NCBI GenBank assembly: GCA_021155205.1
Contig: JAJNPS010000021.1
Location: 62,001 to 126,000 of the forward strand
DNA length: 64,000 nt
DNA from: Rhodobacterales bacterium
GTDB taxonomy: Bacteria > Pseudomonadota > Alphaproteobacteria > Rhodobacterales > Rhodobacteraceae
Direction of reading: 5' to 3'
The translations under genes and the position numbers were made by a program. This document shows positions 32,460 through 42,660 of the stretch, piece after piece. The first letter of the stretch is position 1. Each line of letters starts with the position of its first letter. The notes beneath the pieces are model-generated. The model searched no databases and was not told the DNA's origin. It worked only from the letters and a program-made list of their open reading frames with translations.

Positions 32460-32532
32460 TTTCTACGCTGGTCGCACCACTTCGCCAATTTTTTCGAAAA
32501 TGTTTTTCACGACCTGAAAGTCCTGCTATTGT
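32460..32532. promoter_or_regulatory. Divergent bhcA/bhcR control region with central palindrome
   Basis: Two back-to-back promoters fit here. Towards bhcA (minus strand): -35 TTGGCG (32483-32488), 17-base spacer, -10 TAGAAA (32460-32465). Towards bhcR (plus strand): -35 TTTTCA (32504-32509), 17-base spacer, -10 TATTGT (32527-32532). A perfect palindrome TTTTCGAAAA (32491-32500) lies exactly between the two -35 elements. It is the best candidate for the BhcR operator. The promoters and the operator are pattern-based inference. Confidence 0.5.
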
Positions 32533-32593
32533 CGCGTCTTATCAACGCCTAGCGGTTTTTCACCCCAGCCGCGGCCTAGATCGGAGCAAAAAC

Positions 32594-33403
32594 TTGACCA
32601 CCCGCCCGCGCGGCCGCCCCAAGGCCTTTCATGACAAGACCGGCCAGAACACCGTGCAGGCGCTGGACCGCGCGCTTGGCCTTTTGGAGCATCTGGCCCG
32701 CGAGCCGGGGCTGACCCTGTCGCAACTGGCCGATGCCGCCGGCCTGCCGGTCGCCACGGTCTTTCGCGCCCTTGTCACATTGCAGGGTCACGCCATGGTC
32801 GAGGTCGAGGAACCCGGCCAGTTCTGGCATGTCGGCCCCGGCGCATTCCGGGTCGGCACTGCATTCCTGCGCCGCACCAAGGTCGTCGAACGGGCGCAGG
32901 GCGCGATGGAGGCCTTGATGCGCGACACCGGCGAGACCGCCAACCTTGGGGTAGAGGTGCAGGGCGAAGTCCTGTTTCTTGCCCAGGTCGAAACCGCCCA
33001 GGCGATCCGCGCCTTTTTCGCGCCCGGCACCAAGGGACCGATGCATTCCTCGGGCATCGGCAAGGCGCTCCTGGCCTGGCTTGCGCCTGAAAAGGTGGCG
33101 GACATCATTGCCCGCCACGGTCTGCAAAAGTTCACCTCGCTGACGCTGACATCGCCTGGGTTGCTGGCGCGCGACCTGTCGCGCACGCGGGACCGCGGCT
33201 ATGCCATCGACGACCAGGAACGCACTGACGGCATGCGCTGCATTGCGGCCCCGATTTTCGGGCCAAACGGCGTGCCGGTCGCCGGGCTGTCAGTGTCTGG
33301 ACCGGCGTTTCGGCTGGCGCTGTCGGATGCAGGCCGGATCGGTCGCAGCGTCGTACAGGCCGCCGATCAGGTGACGGACGCCATCGGCGGGCAAAGACGC
33401 TGA
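32594..33403 (+). CDS. bhcR: IclR-family regulator BhcR
   Basis: This 269-residue IclR-type regulator has an N-terminal winged helix (QALDRALGLLEHLAREPGLT, LSQLADAAGLPVATVFRALV) and a C-terminal ligand-binding domain (about 90-265) with TANLGVEVQGEVLFLAQVE, HSSGIGKALLAWL and RTDGMRCIAAPIFG. In Paracoccus, BhcR controls the bhc genes in response to glyoxylate; here the same divergent position supports that role. The true start is TTG at 32594, with GGAG 8 bases upstream; the frame to 32447 crosses the promoter region and has no conserved residues. It is likely autoregulated through the palindrome at 32491-32500. Confidence 0.93.
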   Translation: MTTRPRGRPKAFHDKTGQNTVQALDRALGLLEHLAREPGLTLSQLADAAGLPVATVFRALVTLQGHAMVEVEEPGQFWHVGPGAFRVGTAFLRRTKVVERAQGAMEALMRDTGETANLGVEVQGEVLFLAQVETAQAIRAFFAPGTKGPMHSSGIGKALLAWLAPEKVADIIARHGLQKFTSLTLTSPGLLARDLSRTRDRGYAIDDQERTDGMRCIAAPIFGPNGVPVAGLSVSGPAFRLALSDAGRIGRSVVQAADQVTDAIGGQRR

Positions 33404-33614
33404 CCGGATCACCCCGATTGCGCTGCCTTGGCAGGAAGGTGGTCGGCACTCTAGCCGCGTTGAACGGGCGTGCTCCCTGCGGACATCTCTGGCAGGGGCG
33501 TGGGTGTCACATGATGCAAACCCAGCGCACGGGTCGGCATCGACCTTGAACCGCCGGTCGGCACAATCGCTCCGTCACGGCCGGTGCCTTGCGCCGTCGG
33601 CAATCCGCCTCGGG

Positions 33615-34841
33615 TCAGCCGCGCCGTGCCGCCTTGCCCGCCTTCCAGCTTGCGCGTCGCGCCTCGCGGCGCAGGTTGCGCGGCGGGGCGGCCGCGGACA
33701 CTATCTCGGGCAGGCTGCCGCCCTTGCGCGGGACGGGATGAAATGTCAGGTTCTGGCGCCGCAGCCTGCCCTCGATCTCGTGCATCGCGGCGGCGGATTC
33801 CGCCGCCGTCAGCGATGTCCAGCGCGTGTCTGGCGGCACAAGACCCGCCTCTGCCAGCGCCTTGCCCAGCGCCTCGAAATCCAGCTCGCCAAACGAGAAC
33901 CTGTCTGCACGGTTGCGGTCAGACCGCACCCAGTCCTGCAGGATGGTGTCGATGACCCGTGGCGGGCGCCCGCTGAAGCTGGACAGATGCCGCACGATGC
34001 CGTCGGTGGCGCCGCTGTCGCGCCGCTTGATGATCGCGACCTTCTGGGTATCCCTGGCCACCATCGCAAAAAGGTGCAGCGCCGATCCATCCAGCGCCAC
34101 CACCTGTTCCGCCGCCTTGTAGCGCGCGATCTGTTCGGGCATCGGGTGTTTCTGGGGATGGAAAATCTCGTACCCGCAGGCAGCAAGACAGGCCTCAAGC
34201 CGGGTTTCCATCAGGATGCCGCCACGCAGCGCCCCCAGTTCCGACCGCGAGATGTAAAGCCGTTCACCGCCCGCAGCAGGCAGGTCGCGGGCAAAGCGCG
34301 ACTGCACGAACCGCCGGAACGGATCGGTTCCCTGCGCCAGCGGGCCGATGCCAAAGCCCTGTCCCGGTACCTCCAGCAGATCGATGCGCGTTGGCCGCGC
34401 GATGATCCGGATCGGCAGCGTCACACCCAGCAGGTCAAAAAAGATCCTGTGGAATGCCTTGACCACGCCGTCCTCATCGCCCTCGCGCTTGGACATGAAG
34501 ACAAGGCCGTCCACGGCCCCCTTGACGGCGTCAACCGCCCAGAGCCGCCCGGTGCTTTCGGTCAGGAAATGCCCGAAATGGTTCAACAGCACGCCACCCC
34601 AGATCCAGCGGCCCGCCAGATGCTCGGCCCCATCCGGCAGATCGGTCGGCACCATCAGCGGACGGTCGCGCCACAGCACGGCCTGGTGGACATAACGGCC
34701 ATCGGCGTCAAAGACGCCGGAAGGCTGGATCATCCCCGTCTCGCCGGTCGGCACCACAACGGCATCCTTCAGCGACAGGATGCGCGTGGACCAGCCGCCA
34801 GCGGGGTTGGGTGCAACCATCGGGTCTTGCAGGTCATCCAC
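33615..34841 (-). CDS. Glycosyltransferase family 61 protein
   Basis: The 408-residue protein fits the GT61 (DUF563) family of glycosyltransferases, mostly known from eukaryotic glycoprotein pathways but common in Rhodobacterales. Segments: HFGHFLTESTGRLWAVDAV in the N-terminal half and, in the C-terminal half, RLYISRSELGALRGGILME, YEIFHPQKHPMPEQIARYK and the conserved VVALDGSALHLFAMV. The last 40 residues are basic and low-complexity. Donor and acceptor are unknown; a surface polysaccharide is likely. A GTG at 34841 with GGAGA at 8 bases is the start. It is divergent from a GT2-like gene across a 268-base gap. Confidence 0.82.
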   Translation of the reverse strand: MDDLQDPMVAPNPAGGWSTRILSLKDAVVVPTGETGMIQPSGVFDADGRYVHQAVLWRDRPLMVPTDLPDGAEHLAGRWIWGGVLLNHFGHFLTESTGRLWAVDAVKGAVDGLVFMSKREGDEDGVVKAFHRIFFDLLGVTLPIRIIARPTRIDLLEVPGQGFGIGPLAQGTDPFRRFVQSRFARDLPAAGGERLYISRSELGALRGGILMETRLEACLAACGYEIFHPQKHPMPEQIARYKAAEQVVALDGSALHLFAMVARDTQKVAIIKRRDSGATDGIVRHLSSFSGRPPRVIDTILQDWVRSDRNRADRFSFGELDFEALGKALAEAGLVPPDTRWTSLTAAESAAAMHEIEGRLRRQNLTFHPVPRKGGSLPEIVSAAAPPRNLRREARRASWKAGKAARRG

Positions 34842-35109
34842 GAACCAGGTCTCCGTACCGGCGCTGACAGGACTAGCTCTGCCACAGGGGCGGGACAGAT
34901 TCTAGGGCCGTCACCCGCGGCATCGGGGATGTCCGACTTGCTGCCCCGCCTTGTGCCGCCTTGGCCACAACCATGGGCTTGCACCGTGGCGAGACCGCGT
35001 GAGTACTCTGGCGGAACCGCCGGGGTTGTGCTTAGGAATGGGGCGCGCGACGGTCGGGTGCCGACGGCTGGCCCGCCGGCCGAAAACCAGTCGCAAGGAC
35101 CCGCCTGTC

Positions 35110-37440
35110 TTGGCCGCACAGAAACCCTCTCCCGGACCCAAGGTGCTGCGCCGGTCGATGACCCCCCGGCAGATCGAGGGGCATCTTTTGCTGGGCGCGG
35201 TCCGCTCCGGCGACAGCCCGGATTATCGCGCCTTTTTCGCCAGCGGCACCGATCCGGCGGATTTTGTTGCCCTTGCCGCAACGCTGTCGCCCGACGCGGG
35301 TATCCGCGAAGTGCGGGGCGTGTCGGGCGGCTACCTTCTGGTGGGGCAGGATGCGGCAGCGTCACCGCAGGTGCCGCTGCCCTCCGGCACGCTGACGCTG
35401 ACGCCCGATGCCGATGAATGTCGCCTTTTTGCCGGGCGCGACGTGCTCTTGGCGATGCGCCTTTGCGAACCGGCGGATCGCGTTGCCGACTGGCTGCACT
35501 ATCACGCCACCCGGCACGGCGCGGGGGCGGCGCTGATCATCGACCGCGCACGCCCGGCCGATGCGCCGGATGCGGATTTCGCGACCGCCCTGCAGACCGC
35601 GCTGGCGGGCCGGGGACTGAGGGATCATGTGGTGGTGGTGGTGCTGGCCCCCGGCATGCCGCTTGGCCGGCCCGACAGCCCTGGCGAAGATCAGCTGTGG
35701 CTGGCCCCGGACGCACCCGGCAAGGACCGCATGACGCGCCCCGCCGATGATCCATGGCTGGCCCCGCTTGGCCAGGAACTTGTGCTGGAACTGGTGAAAT
35801 GGCGTTTTCTGGCCGAAGCGCGGGCCGTTCTCTGTCTTGATGTCTGCGACCTGCTGGCGCCGCGCGCCACGGGCAGCCCCACGGCGTTTGACCGATGCCT
35901 GCTGGCCAAACGCGGCGTGGTGCCGCTGACCGGCACCCATGCCTATCCCTGGCGGCTGCGCGACGAGACGGCCGCAAGGTTCGGCGACCACATCTGCCGG
36001 CTGTTCGATGCGGGCGATGATCTGGCACGCTGGGGCGTGGCACCCGCGATTGCAGGACTGGACAAGACCTGGCGGCTGGCACGGGTGTCCTATGCCAAGC
36101 CCGACCCGGATCAGGCCGTGGGGTTCTGGCGTGCCATGGCGCTGCGTATGCCATCGTCGCGCGGCGCGGGGCTGGTGCCGAAGGCGGCACTCACCGAGGA
36201 CGCCGCTCTTTTGGCGGTGGCGACCGGGATCCTCGGCCACAAACCTGTGCGGATGCCCGCAGCGCCGGTCCGCCGCGCGACCGGGCCGCGCACCTGCATC
36301 GTGACCACGATGAAGAACGAAGGCCCCTTCATCCTGGAATGGCTCGCCTGGCACCGCGCGCTCGGCGTCGATGATGTCCTCGTCTACACCAACGACTGCA
36401 CCGATGGCACCGACACGCTGCTGGCGATGCTGCAGGACAAGGGGCTGGTGCAGCACCGCGCGAATCCGTGGCAACCCGGCGGCGCGCTGAAACCCCAGCA
36501 TGCGGCGCTGCAGGCGGCCGAATCCGAACCCGTGGTGCAAGAGGCGGGCTGGATCATCTGCATGGATGTCGATGAGTTCATCAACATCAAGCTGGGCGAC
36601 GGCCGCCTGCCTGCGCTTTTTGCCGCGATGGAGGCCGCACATCCCGGTGCCAACATGATCAGCATGACATGGCGCCTGTTCGGCAATGCCGATGTGCAGG
36701 ACTACGCCGACGCCTTCGTCACCGCCCAGTTTCCGCTTTGCGCGCAGGAACTGATCCGCAAGCCGCACCAGGCCTGGGGCTTCAAGACGCTGTTTCGCAA
36801 CCTCGAGGTCTACAAGAAGATGGGCGTCCACCGCCCCAAGGGCCTGACCCCGTCCCTGCGCGATGCGGTCAAGTGGCTGAACGGGTCCGGCAAGCCCATG
36901 CCCGCCAAGATGCTGCGCAACGGCTGGCGGTCCAGCCTTGACACCTATGGCTATGACTGGGTGCAGTTGAACCATTATGCCGTGCGGTCCGCCGAAAGCT
37001 TTCTGGTCAAGCGGGATCGAGGCCGCGTCAACCACACCGAACGCGATCAGGGTCTGGCCTACTGGTTCCGGATGAACCACAACGCGGTCGAAGACCGCTC
37101 GATCCAGACCCGCTCGGCCATGCTGCAGGCCGAATGGGACCGCCTGATGGCCGACCCCGACATCCGCGCCGCGCATGCCCGCGCCGTCGCCGCCCACCGC
37201 GCCCGGATCGCCGCCCTGCGCGCCACCCCCGACTACGCCGATTTCCTGGCCGACCTGACCAGCCCCCGGCTGCAATCCCTGTCGCGGCACCTAAAGCACT
37301 TTGGCACCGCCGTCTTTGCCGCAGGCCCGCATGTCGTCCCCGACGACATCGCCCTTGCCAAGCACCTGCCCGACACGTTCTTTTTCACCGTAAAGGGCCC
37401 CGAGGAGGACAATACTGACGTGCTGTCCGACACCGACTGA
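35110..37440 (+). CDS. Large protein with C-terminal glycosyltransferase family 2-like (GT92-type) domain
   Basis: This 776-residue protein is the partner of the divergent GT61. The C-terminal domain (from about residue 395) has CIVTTMKNEGPFILEWLAWH, DDVLVYTNDCTDGTDTLL and the metal/nucleotide motif CMDVDEFINIKLGDG, as in GT2-like enzymes of the DUF23/GT92 type. An acceptor-region segment WGFKTLFRNLEVYKKMGVHR follows. The N-terminal 390 residues (VRSGDSPDYRAFFASGTDPA and so on) match nothing I recognise and may be a second catalytic or scaffold domain. The start is uncertain: TTG at 35110 (AAGGA 10 bases upstream) is chosen; ATG at 35158 is possible. A bidirectional terminator follows. Confidence 0.78.
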   Translation: MAAQKPSPGPKVLRRSMTPRQIEGHLLLGAVRSGDSPDYRAFFASGTDPADFVALAATLSPDAGIREVRGVSGGYLLVGQDAAASPQVPLPSGTLTLTPDADECRLFAGRDVLLAMRLCEPADRVADWLHYHATRHGAGAALIIDRARPADAPDADFATALQTALAGRGLRDHVVVVVLAPGMPLGRPDSPGEDQLWLAPDAPGKDRMTRPADDPWLAPLGQELVLELVKWRFLAEARAVLCLDVCDLLAPRATGSPTAFDRCLLAKRGVVPLTGTHAYPWRLRDETAARFGDHICRLFDAGDDLARWGVAPAIAGLDKTWRLARVSYAKPDPDQAVGFWRAMALRMPSSRGAGLVPKAALTEDAALLAVATGILGHKPVRMPAAPVRRATGPRTCIVTTMKNEGPFILEWLAWHRALGVDDVLVYTNDCTDGTDTLLAMLQDKGLVQHRANPWQPGGALKPQHAALQAAESEPVVQEAGWIICMDVDEFINIKLGDGRLPALFAAMEAAHPGANMISMTWRLFGNADVQDYADAFVTAQFPLCAQELIRKPHQAWGFKTLFRNLEVYKKMGVHRPKGLTPSLRDAVKWLNGSGKPMPAKMLRNGWRSSLDTYGYDWVQLNHYAVRSAESFLVKRDRGRVNHTERDQGLAYWFRMNHNAVEDRSIQTRSAMLQAEWDRLMADPDIRAAHARAVAAHRARIAALRATPDYADFLADLTSPRLQSLSRHLKHFGTAVFAAGPHVVPDDIALAKHLPDTFFFTVKGPEEDNTDVLSDTD

Positions 37441-37474
37441 AAGTCGCGGAAGCCTCTGTCAGCCCAACAATCGA

Positions 37475-37502
37475 AAAGGGCGCCCATTGCGGGGCGCCCT
37501 TT
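37475..37502. terminator. Bidirectional terminator between the GT2 gene and groEL
   Basis: A perfect 11-bp stem AAAGGGCGCCC (37475-37485)/GGGCGCCCTTT (37492-37502) with a 6-base loop is flanked by A and T runs. It can end transcription both of the glycosyltransferase gene (plus) and of groESL (minus), whose stop codons lie 35 and 25 bases away. Confidence 0.85.
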
Positions 37503-37526
37503 CCAACTTCCCGGATGGGACGATGA

Positions 37527-39176
<1,650 letters not shown>

Positions 39177-39239
39177 TGTGCAAACTCCTCAAAAGGGTTG
39201 ATGGGAAAGGCGACGGACGGGCAGTCAGCCCGTCATCCG

Positions 39240-39527
39240 TCAGGCGATGATGCCCAGGATGTCGCTTTCCTTCATGATCAGCAGCTCTTCGCCGTTCAGC
39301 GTGACTTCGGTGCCCGACCATTTGCCGAACAGGATGCGGTCGCCCGCCTTGACGGACGGCGCGATCAGCTCGCCCGAATCCTTGCGCGCGCCCTCGCCGA
39401 CCGAGACGATCTCGCCCTCGGCGGGCTTTTCCTTGGCGGTATCGGGGATGATCAGGCCGCCCTTGGTCTTGTCTTCGCCTTGGATGCGACGGACCAGTAC
39501 ACGGTCATGCAGCGGTTTGAATGCCAT
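39240..39527 (-). CDS. groS: Co-chaperonin GroES (Hsp10)
   Basis: GroES is the lid of the GroEL chamber. The 95-residue protein reads MAFKPLHDRVLVRRIQGEDK and KTKGGLIIPDTAKEKPAEGE (the mobile loop that binds GroEL), then VKAGDRILFGKWSGTEV and ends EELLIMKESDILGIIA, all canonical. The ATG at 39527 with GGGAG upstream is the start; the frame to 39821 is only an open extension. It is the first gene of the operon. A CIRCE operator and a TTGACA/TATCTG promoter lie upstream. Confidence 0.99.
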   Translation of the reverse strand: MAFKPLHDRVLVRRIQGEDKTKGGLIIPDTAKEKPAEGEIVSVGEGARKDSGELIAPSVKAGDRILFGKWSGTEVTLNGEELLIMKESDILGIIA

Positions 39528-39564
39528 CTGGTAACACTCCCTTGGTTTCCAGGTTTGATGTGCG

Positions 39565-39591
39565 TTAGCACTCACGCACCGCGAGTGCCAG
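39565..39591. promoter_or_regulatory. CIRCE element (HrcA operator) upstream of groESL
   Basis: TTAGCACTC (39565-39573), nine bases, then GAGTGCCAG (39583-39591). The left arm is the perfect CIRCE consensus TTAGCACTC; the right arm deviates from GAGTGCTAA at two positions. It lies just upstream of groES and next to the -10, so HrcA repression of groESL is expected. No hrcA gene is in the window. Confidence 0.85.
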
Positions 39592-39599
39592 CACGGTTG

Positions 39600-39628
39600 C
39601 AGATAGGCAAACCCACCTGTGCTGTCAA
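39600..39628 (-). promoter_or_regulatory. Promoter of groESL
   Basis: On the minus strand TTGACA (39623-39628) and TATCTG (39600-39605) are separated by 17 bases, a strong sigma-70-type promoter. The start point would fall inside the CIRCE element, the usual arrangement for HrcA repression. Confidence 0.75.
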
Positions 39629-39724
39629 CCGCCCTGTCGCGCAAAATTGTGTTGTCGGCGGCTTGGCGTTTGGCATCGACAATGCCACTTTGCAACCTGT
39701 CCCCGGCAAAGGTGCCCCGCTGCC

Positions 39725-40720
39725 ATGCTGCTTCGTCGTCTTGCCCTTGCGGCCTTGGCCTTCCTGTTGTCGCAAGGTGCGCTGCGCGCCCAGTGCGTCG
39801 GATCGAACCTGATTGCCGCACTCCCTGCGGAAACGCGCGATGCGCTGGTGGCCAGGGCGGCGGCGGAACCCTTTGCCAGCGGAAATTTCTGGCGGGCGAC
39901 GCGGGGCGATCAGGTGCTGCATGTGATCGGCACCTATCACGCCGACGATCCGCGCCATGCGGCCACGATGGCCCGGATCACGCCGCTGATCACCGCCGCC
40001 ACCACCCTTCTGGTCGAAGCCGGACCCGAAGAGGAAAAGGCCCTGATGGCGCGCATGGCTCGCGATCCCGGGCTAATGCTGATCACCGACGGTCCCACCC
40101 TGCCCGAGCTTTTGCCGCAAAAGGAGTGGGCCGATCTGGCCCGCGCGATGTCGGAACGCGGCATCCCGGCGTTCATGGCGGCCAAGTTCCGGCCCTGGTA
40201 CATTTCGGTCCTGCTCAGCATGCCGGGCTGCAGCATGTCCAGCATGACCGACCGCGGGCTGGACGGCCTGGTGATGCGCGCGGCAGAGGCCGCCCGCGTC
40301 CCGATCCGCGCGCTGGAACCCTACGACACCGTGTTCGGGATTTTCGGGGCCCTGTCCATGCAGGACCAGTTGTCGATGATCCGCGCCACGATGGCGACCG
40401 AGGACCGGTCCGAGGATTTTGCCATCACGCTGGCCGACACCTATTTTGCGCAGGACAGCCGCCTGATCTGGGAATTCATGCGCTATCAGGCGCTACAGAT
40501 GCCCGACCAGTCGCCCGAAACCGTCGAGGCGGAATTTGCCCGGATGGAGGAGGCGATGATGGTCAGGCGCAACCGCGCCTGGATTTCCGTGATCGAGGAC
40601 GCGGTGGCGAACGGCCCGGCCTTCGTCGCCTTCGGCTCGCTGCATCTGTCGGGCAAAGAGGGAGTGCTGAACCTGTTGCAGAACGCAGGCTTTACACTGG
40701 AACGGCTGGACCTGCCGTGA
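39725..40720 (+). CDS. TraB/GumN-family protein
   Basis: The 331-residue protein belongs to the TraB/GumN (TIKI-like) superfamily of putative metalloproteases. It has a signal peptide (MLLRRLALAALAFLLSQGAL, cleavage near RA-QC). The first half carries FWRATRGDQVLHVIGTYHAD with the family GxxH motif in GTYH, and LLVEAGPEEE. The second-half signature is AFVAFGSLHLSGKEGVLNLL (GS-x-H). These His and Glu residues are the expected metal ligands, as in TIKI proteases. The substrate is unknown. The ATG at 39725 is the first that gives the signal peptide. The stop overlaps the next gene start by GTGA (40717-40720). Confidence 0.85.
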   Translation: MLLRRLALAALAFLLSQGALRAQCVGSNLIAALPAETRDALVARAAAEPFASGNFWRATRGDQVLHVIGTYHADDPRHAATMARITPLITAATTLLVEAGPEEEKALMARMARDPGLMLITDGPTLPELLPQKEWADLARAMSERGIPAFMAAKFRPWYISVLLSMPGCSMSSMTDRGLDGLVMRAAEAARVPIRALEPYDTVFGIFGALSMQDQLSMIRATMATEDRSEDFAITLADTYFAQDSRLIWEFMRYQALQMPDQSPETVEAEFARMEEAMMVRRNRAWISVIEDAVANGPAFVAFGSLHLSGKEGVLNLLQNAGFTLERLDLP

Positions 40721-41466
40721 TCCTGCCCAGGCACCGGGTCACATCGCTGCATGTTCTGGATTTCGGAACCTTCGATGTCGGCCCCGGCAGACGGCGGATC
40801 GGCATCCCCGGCTTTCTGATCACCACCGACCGGGGCAGCCGCCTTCTGGTCGATACCGGCTTTGATGCCGCCTACGCCACGGACTACGCCGCGACCGATG
40901 CCCGCGATGGCCTGTCGGGTTTTGGCCGGCTTGTCGATTTCGCGCAGCGCCAGACCGTGACCGGGCAACTGGCGGCCCTGGACCTCACCCCCGCCGAGAT
41001 CGACCTTGTTATCCTGACCCACGGCCATATCGACCATGTGGGCGGCCTGCCCTTGTTCGCGCATTGCCCGATCCTGCTGACCGATGCCGAACGGGCCGAA
41101 CCCCGCCCGATCTACTGGGGCAACGCCCGCCCGGTTGACTGGCCCGACACCGGCTATCACCGGATCACTGAAGACACGCCCGTCTGTGACGGCCTGATCG
41201 CCCTGCCCACCCCCGGCCATACGCCGGGACATCTTTCGCTGCTTGTCACGCTGCCCTCGGGGCAGACCGTCATCCTTGCCGCAGACGCGATCAACCGCGC
41301 ATCGGAACCGGGCGAAGGCTATCCCGATGCCTTGGACCCCGCGACCGCCGCGCGGTCGGGCGACCGCCTGATGGCCCTGCAGACGCGCCACAAGGCCATG
41401 CTCATCTATGGCCATGACCCCGCCCAGTGGCCGGGGTTGCGAAAGGCCCCGGCCAGCTACGCCTGA
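40717..41466 (+). CDS. Metallo-beta-lactamase-fold hydrolase
   Basis: This 249-residue member of the metallo-beta-lactamase superfamily shows the zinc motif VILTHGHIDHVGGLPLF (HxHxDH) and a later ALPTPGHTPGHLSLL (third His), ILAADAINR (bridging Asp) and IYGHDPAQWPGL (last His). The general layout recalls AHL-lactonase and other hydrolases of this superfamily; the substrate is unknown, and quorum quenching should not be assumed. A GTG at 40717 overlaps the TGA of the TraB gene, so they are translationally coupled. Confidence 0.88.
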   Translation: MILPRHRVTSLHVLDFGTFDVGPGRRRIGIPGFLITTDRGSRLLVDTGFDAAYATDYAATDARDGLSGFGRLVDFAQRQTVTGQLAALDLTPAEIDLVILTHGHIDHVGGLPLFAHCPILLTDAERAEPRPIYWGNARPVDWPDTGYHRITEDTPVCDGLIALPTPGHTPGHLSLLVTLPSGQTVILAADAINRASEPGEGYPDALDPATAARSGDRLMALQTRHKAMLIYGHDPAQWPGLRKAPASYA

Positions 41467-41610
41467 CCTTGACCGGATTGACCGGGGCGTGGGCCTTGCC
41501 AAGGCCGATGGCCCGCGCCGCCAGACCTGCCAGCAGACCACCTTGCCCCCCGTGACAAGTCCCCGCGCCCCGCCTATACACCGCGCGGAATCCCATTCCA
41601 TAGGCATGCC

Positions 41611-42531
41611 ATGACAACCCTCGTTTTCGGCCACAAATCCCCCGATACCGATGCCACAATGTCCGCGATCATCTGGGCCTGGTATCTGACCCACAGGCGC
41701 GGCGGACATGCCGAACCGCGGCTTTTGGGCCAGCCGAATACCGAGGCTGCCTTTGTCCTGAAGCACTGGGGCTTTGCGCAGCCCCCCATCATCGCCGATG
41801 TCAGCGCCGACGACCGCGTGGTGATCGTCGACACCAACAACCCCGCCGAACTGCCGCCCTCGATCAACGACGCCAACATCATGGCGATCATCGACCATCA
41901 CATGCTGGTCGGCGGCCTGAGGACTAAAACCCCGATCAACGTGGTGATGCGCCCGCTCGCCTGCACCGCCACCGTCATGCACGACATCATGGGCGATGAT
42001 GTCGCGGGCTTGCCCCGCGAGATCAAGGGCGCGATGCTGTCCTGCATCCTGTCGGACACGCTCGCCTTCCGCTCGCCCACCACGACCGGCCACGACAAGG
42101 CCGTCGCCGAAAAGCTTGCCGCCGATCTTGGCGTGTCGATCCCGGATCTGGCCGATGCCATGTTCGCCGCCAAGTCCGACGTCTCCGCCTTTTCTGACGC
42201 CGCCCTTCTCCGGATGGACAGCAAGGAATACACCGTCGCAGGCAAGGAGTTGCGCGTTTCGGTTCTGGAGACCACCTCGCCAAAGGTTGTCCTTGACCGC
42301 AAGGCGTCCCTGATGCGGTCGATGGCCGACGTGGCGCGCGAGGACGGCGCCGATCAGGTTCTGCTGTTCGTCGTCGACATCCTGCGCGAAGAGGCGACGC
42401 TGCTGGTTCCGAACGATCTGGTGAAGCAGATGGCCGAGGCGTCCTTCGGCGTCAAAGTCACCGGCGACACCGTGGTCCTGCCCGGCGTGATGAGCCGCAA
42501 AAAGCAGATCCTGCCAGCGTTGAAGCTCTGA
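41611..42531 (+). CDS. ppaC: Manganese-dependent inorganic pyrophosphatase
   Basis: PpaC (family II PPase of the DHH superfamily) hydrolyses pyrophosphate, pulling biosynthetic reactions forward. The 306-residue length is standard. Motifs: TLVFGHKSPDTDATMSAIIW (metal-binding His and Asp), VVIVDTNNP, MAIIDHHMLVGGL (DHH) and the C-terminal PNDLVKQMAEASFG/VLPGVMSRKKQILPAL (substrate-binding SRKKQ). The ATG at 41611 begins MTTLVFGHKSPDTD. Most Alphaproteobacteria use family I or membrane PPases, but some Rhodobacterales have this type. A hairpin terminator follows. Confidence 0.96.
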   Translation: MTTLVFGHKSPDTDATMSAIIWAWYLTHRRGGHAEPRLLGQPNTEAAFVLKHWGFAQPPIIADVSADDRVVIVDTNNPAELPPSINDANIMAIIDHHMLVGGLRTKTPINVVMRPLACTATVMHDIMGDDVAGLPREIKGAMLSCILSDTLAFRSPTTTGHDKAVAEKLAADLGVSIPDLADAMFAAKSDVSAFSDAALLRMDSKEYTVAGKELRVSVLETTSPKVVLDRKASLMRSMADVAREDGADQVLLFVVDILREEATLLVPNDLVKQMAEASFGVKVTGDTVVLPGVMSRKKQILPALKL

Positions 42532-42559
42532 TCCGTCACATCAAATCGACCTGAACAAT

Positions 42560-42588
42560 CGGGCCGGAGGCAACCTCGGCCCGTTTTC
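42560..42588 (+). terminator. Intrinsic terminator of ppaC
   Basis: CGGGCCGGAGG and CCTCGGCCCG pair with one bulged G around a CAA loop, followed by TTTT. It lies 29 bases after the ppaC stop and before the HAD gene at 42661. Confidence 0.8.
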
Positions 42589-42660
42589 ATTTGTTGCAAC
42601 TGTCGGTACAGATGCCCGACCGATGCCCGACAGAAACCCGCACTTCCGAAAGGCCCCGAA

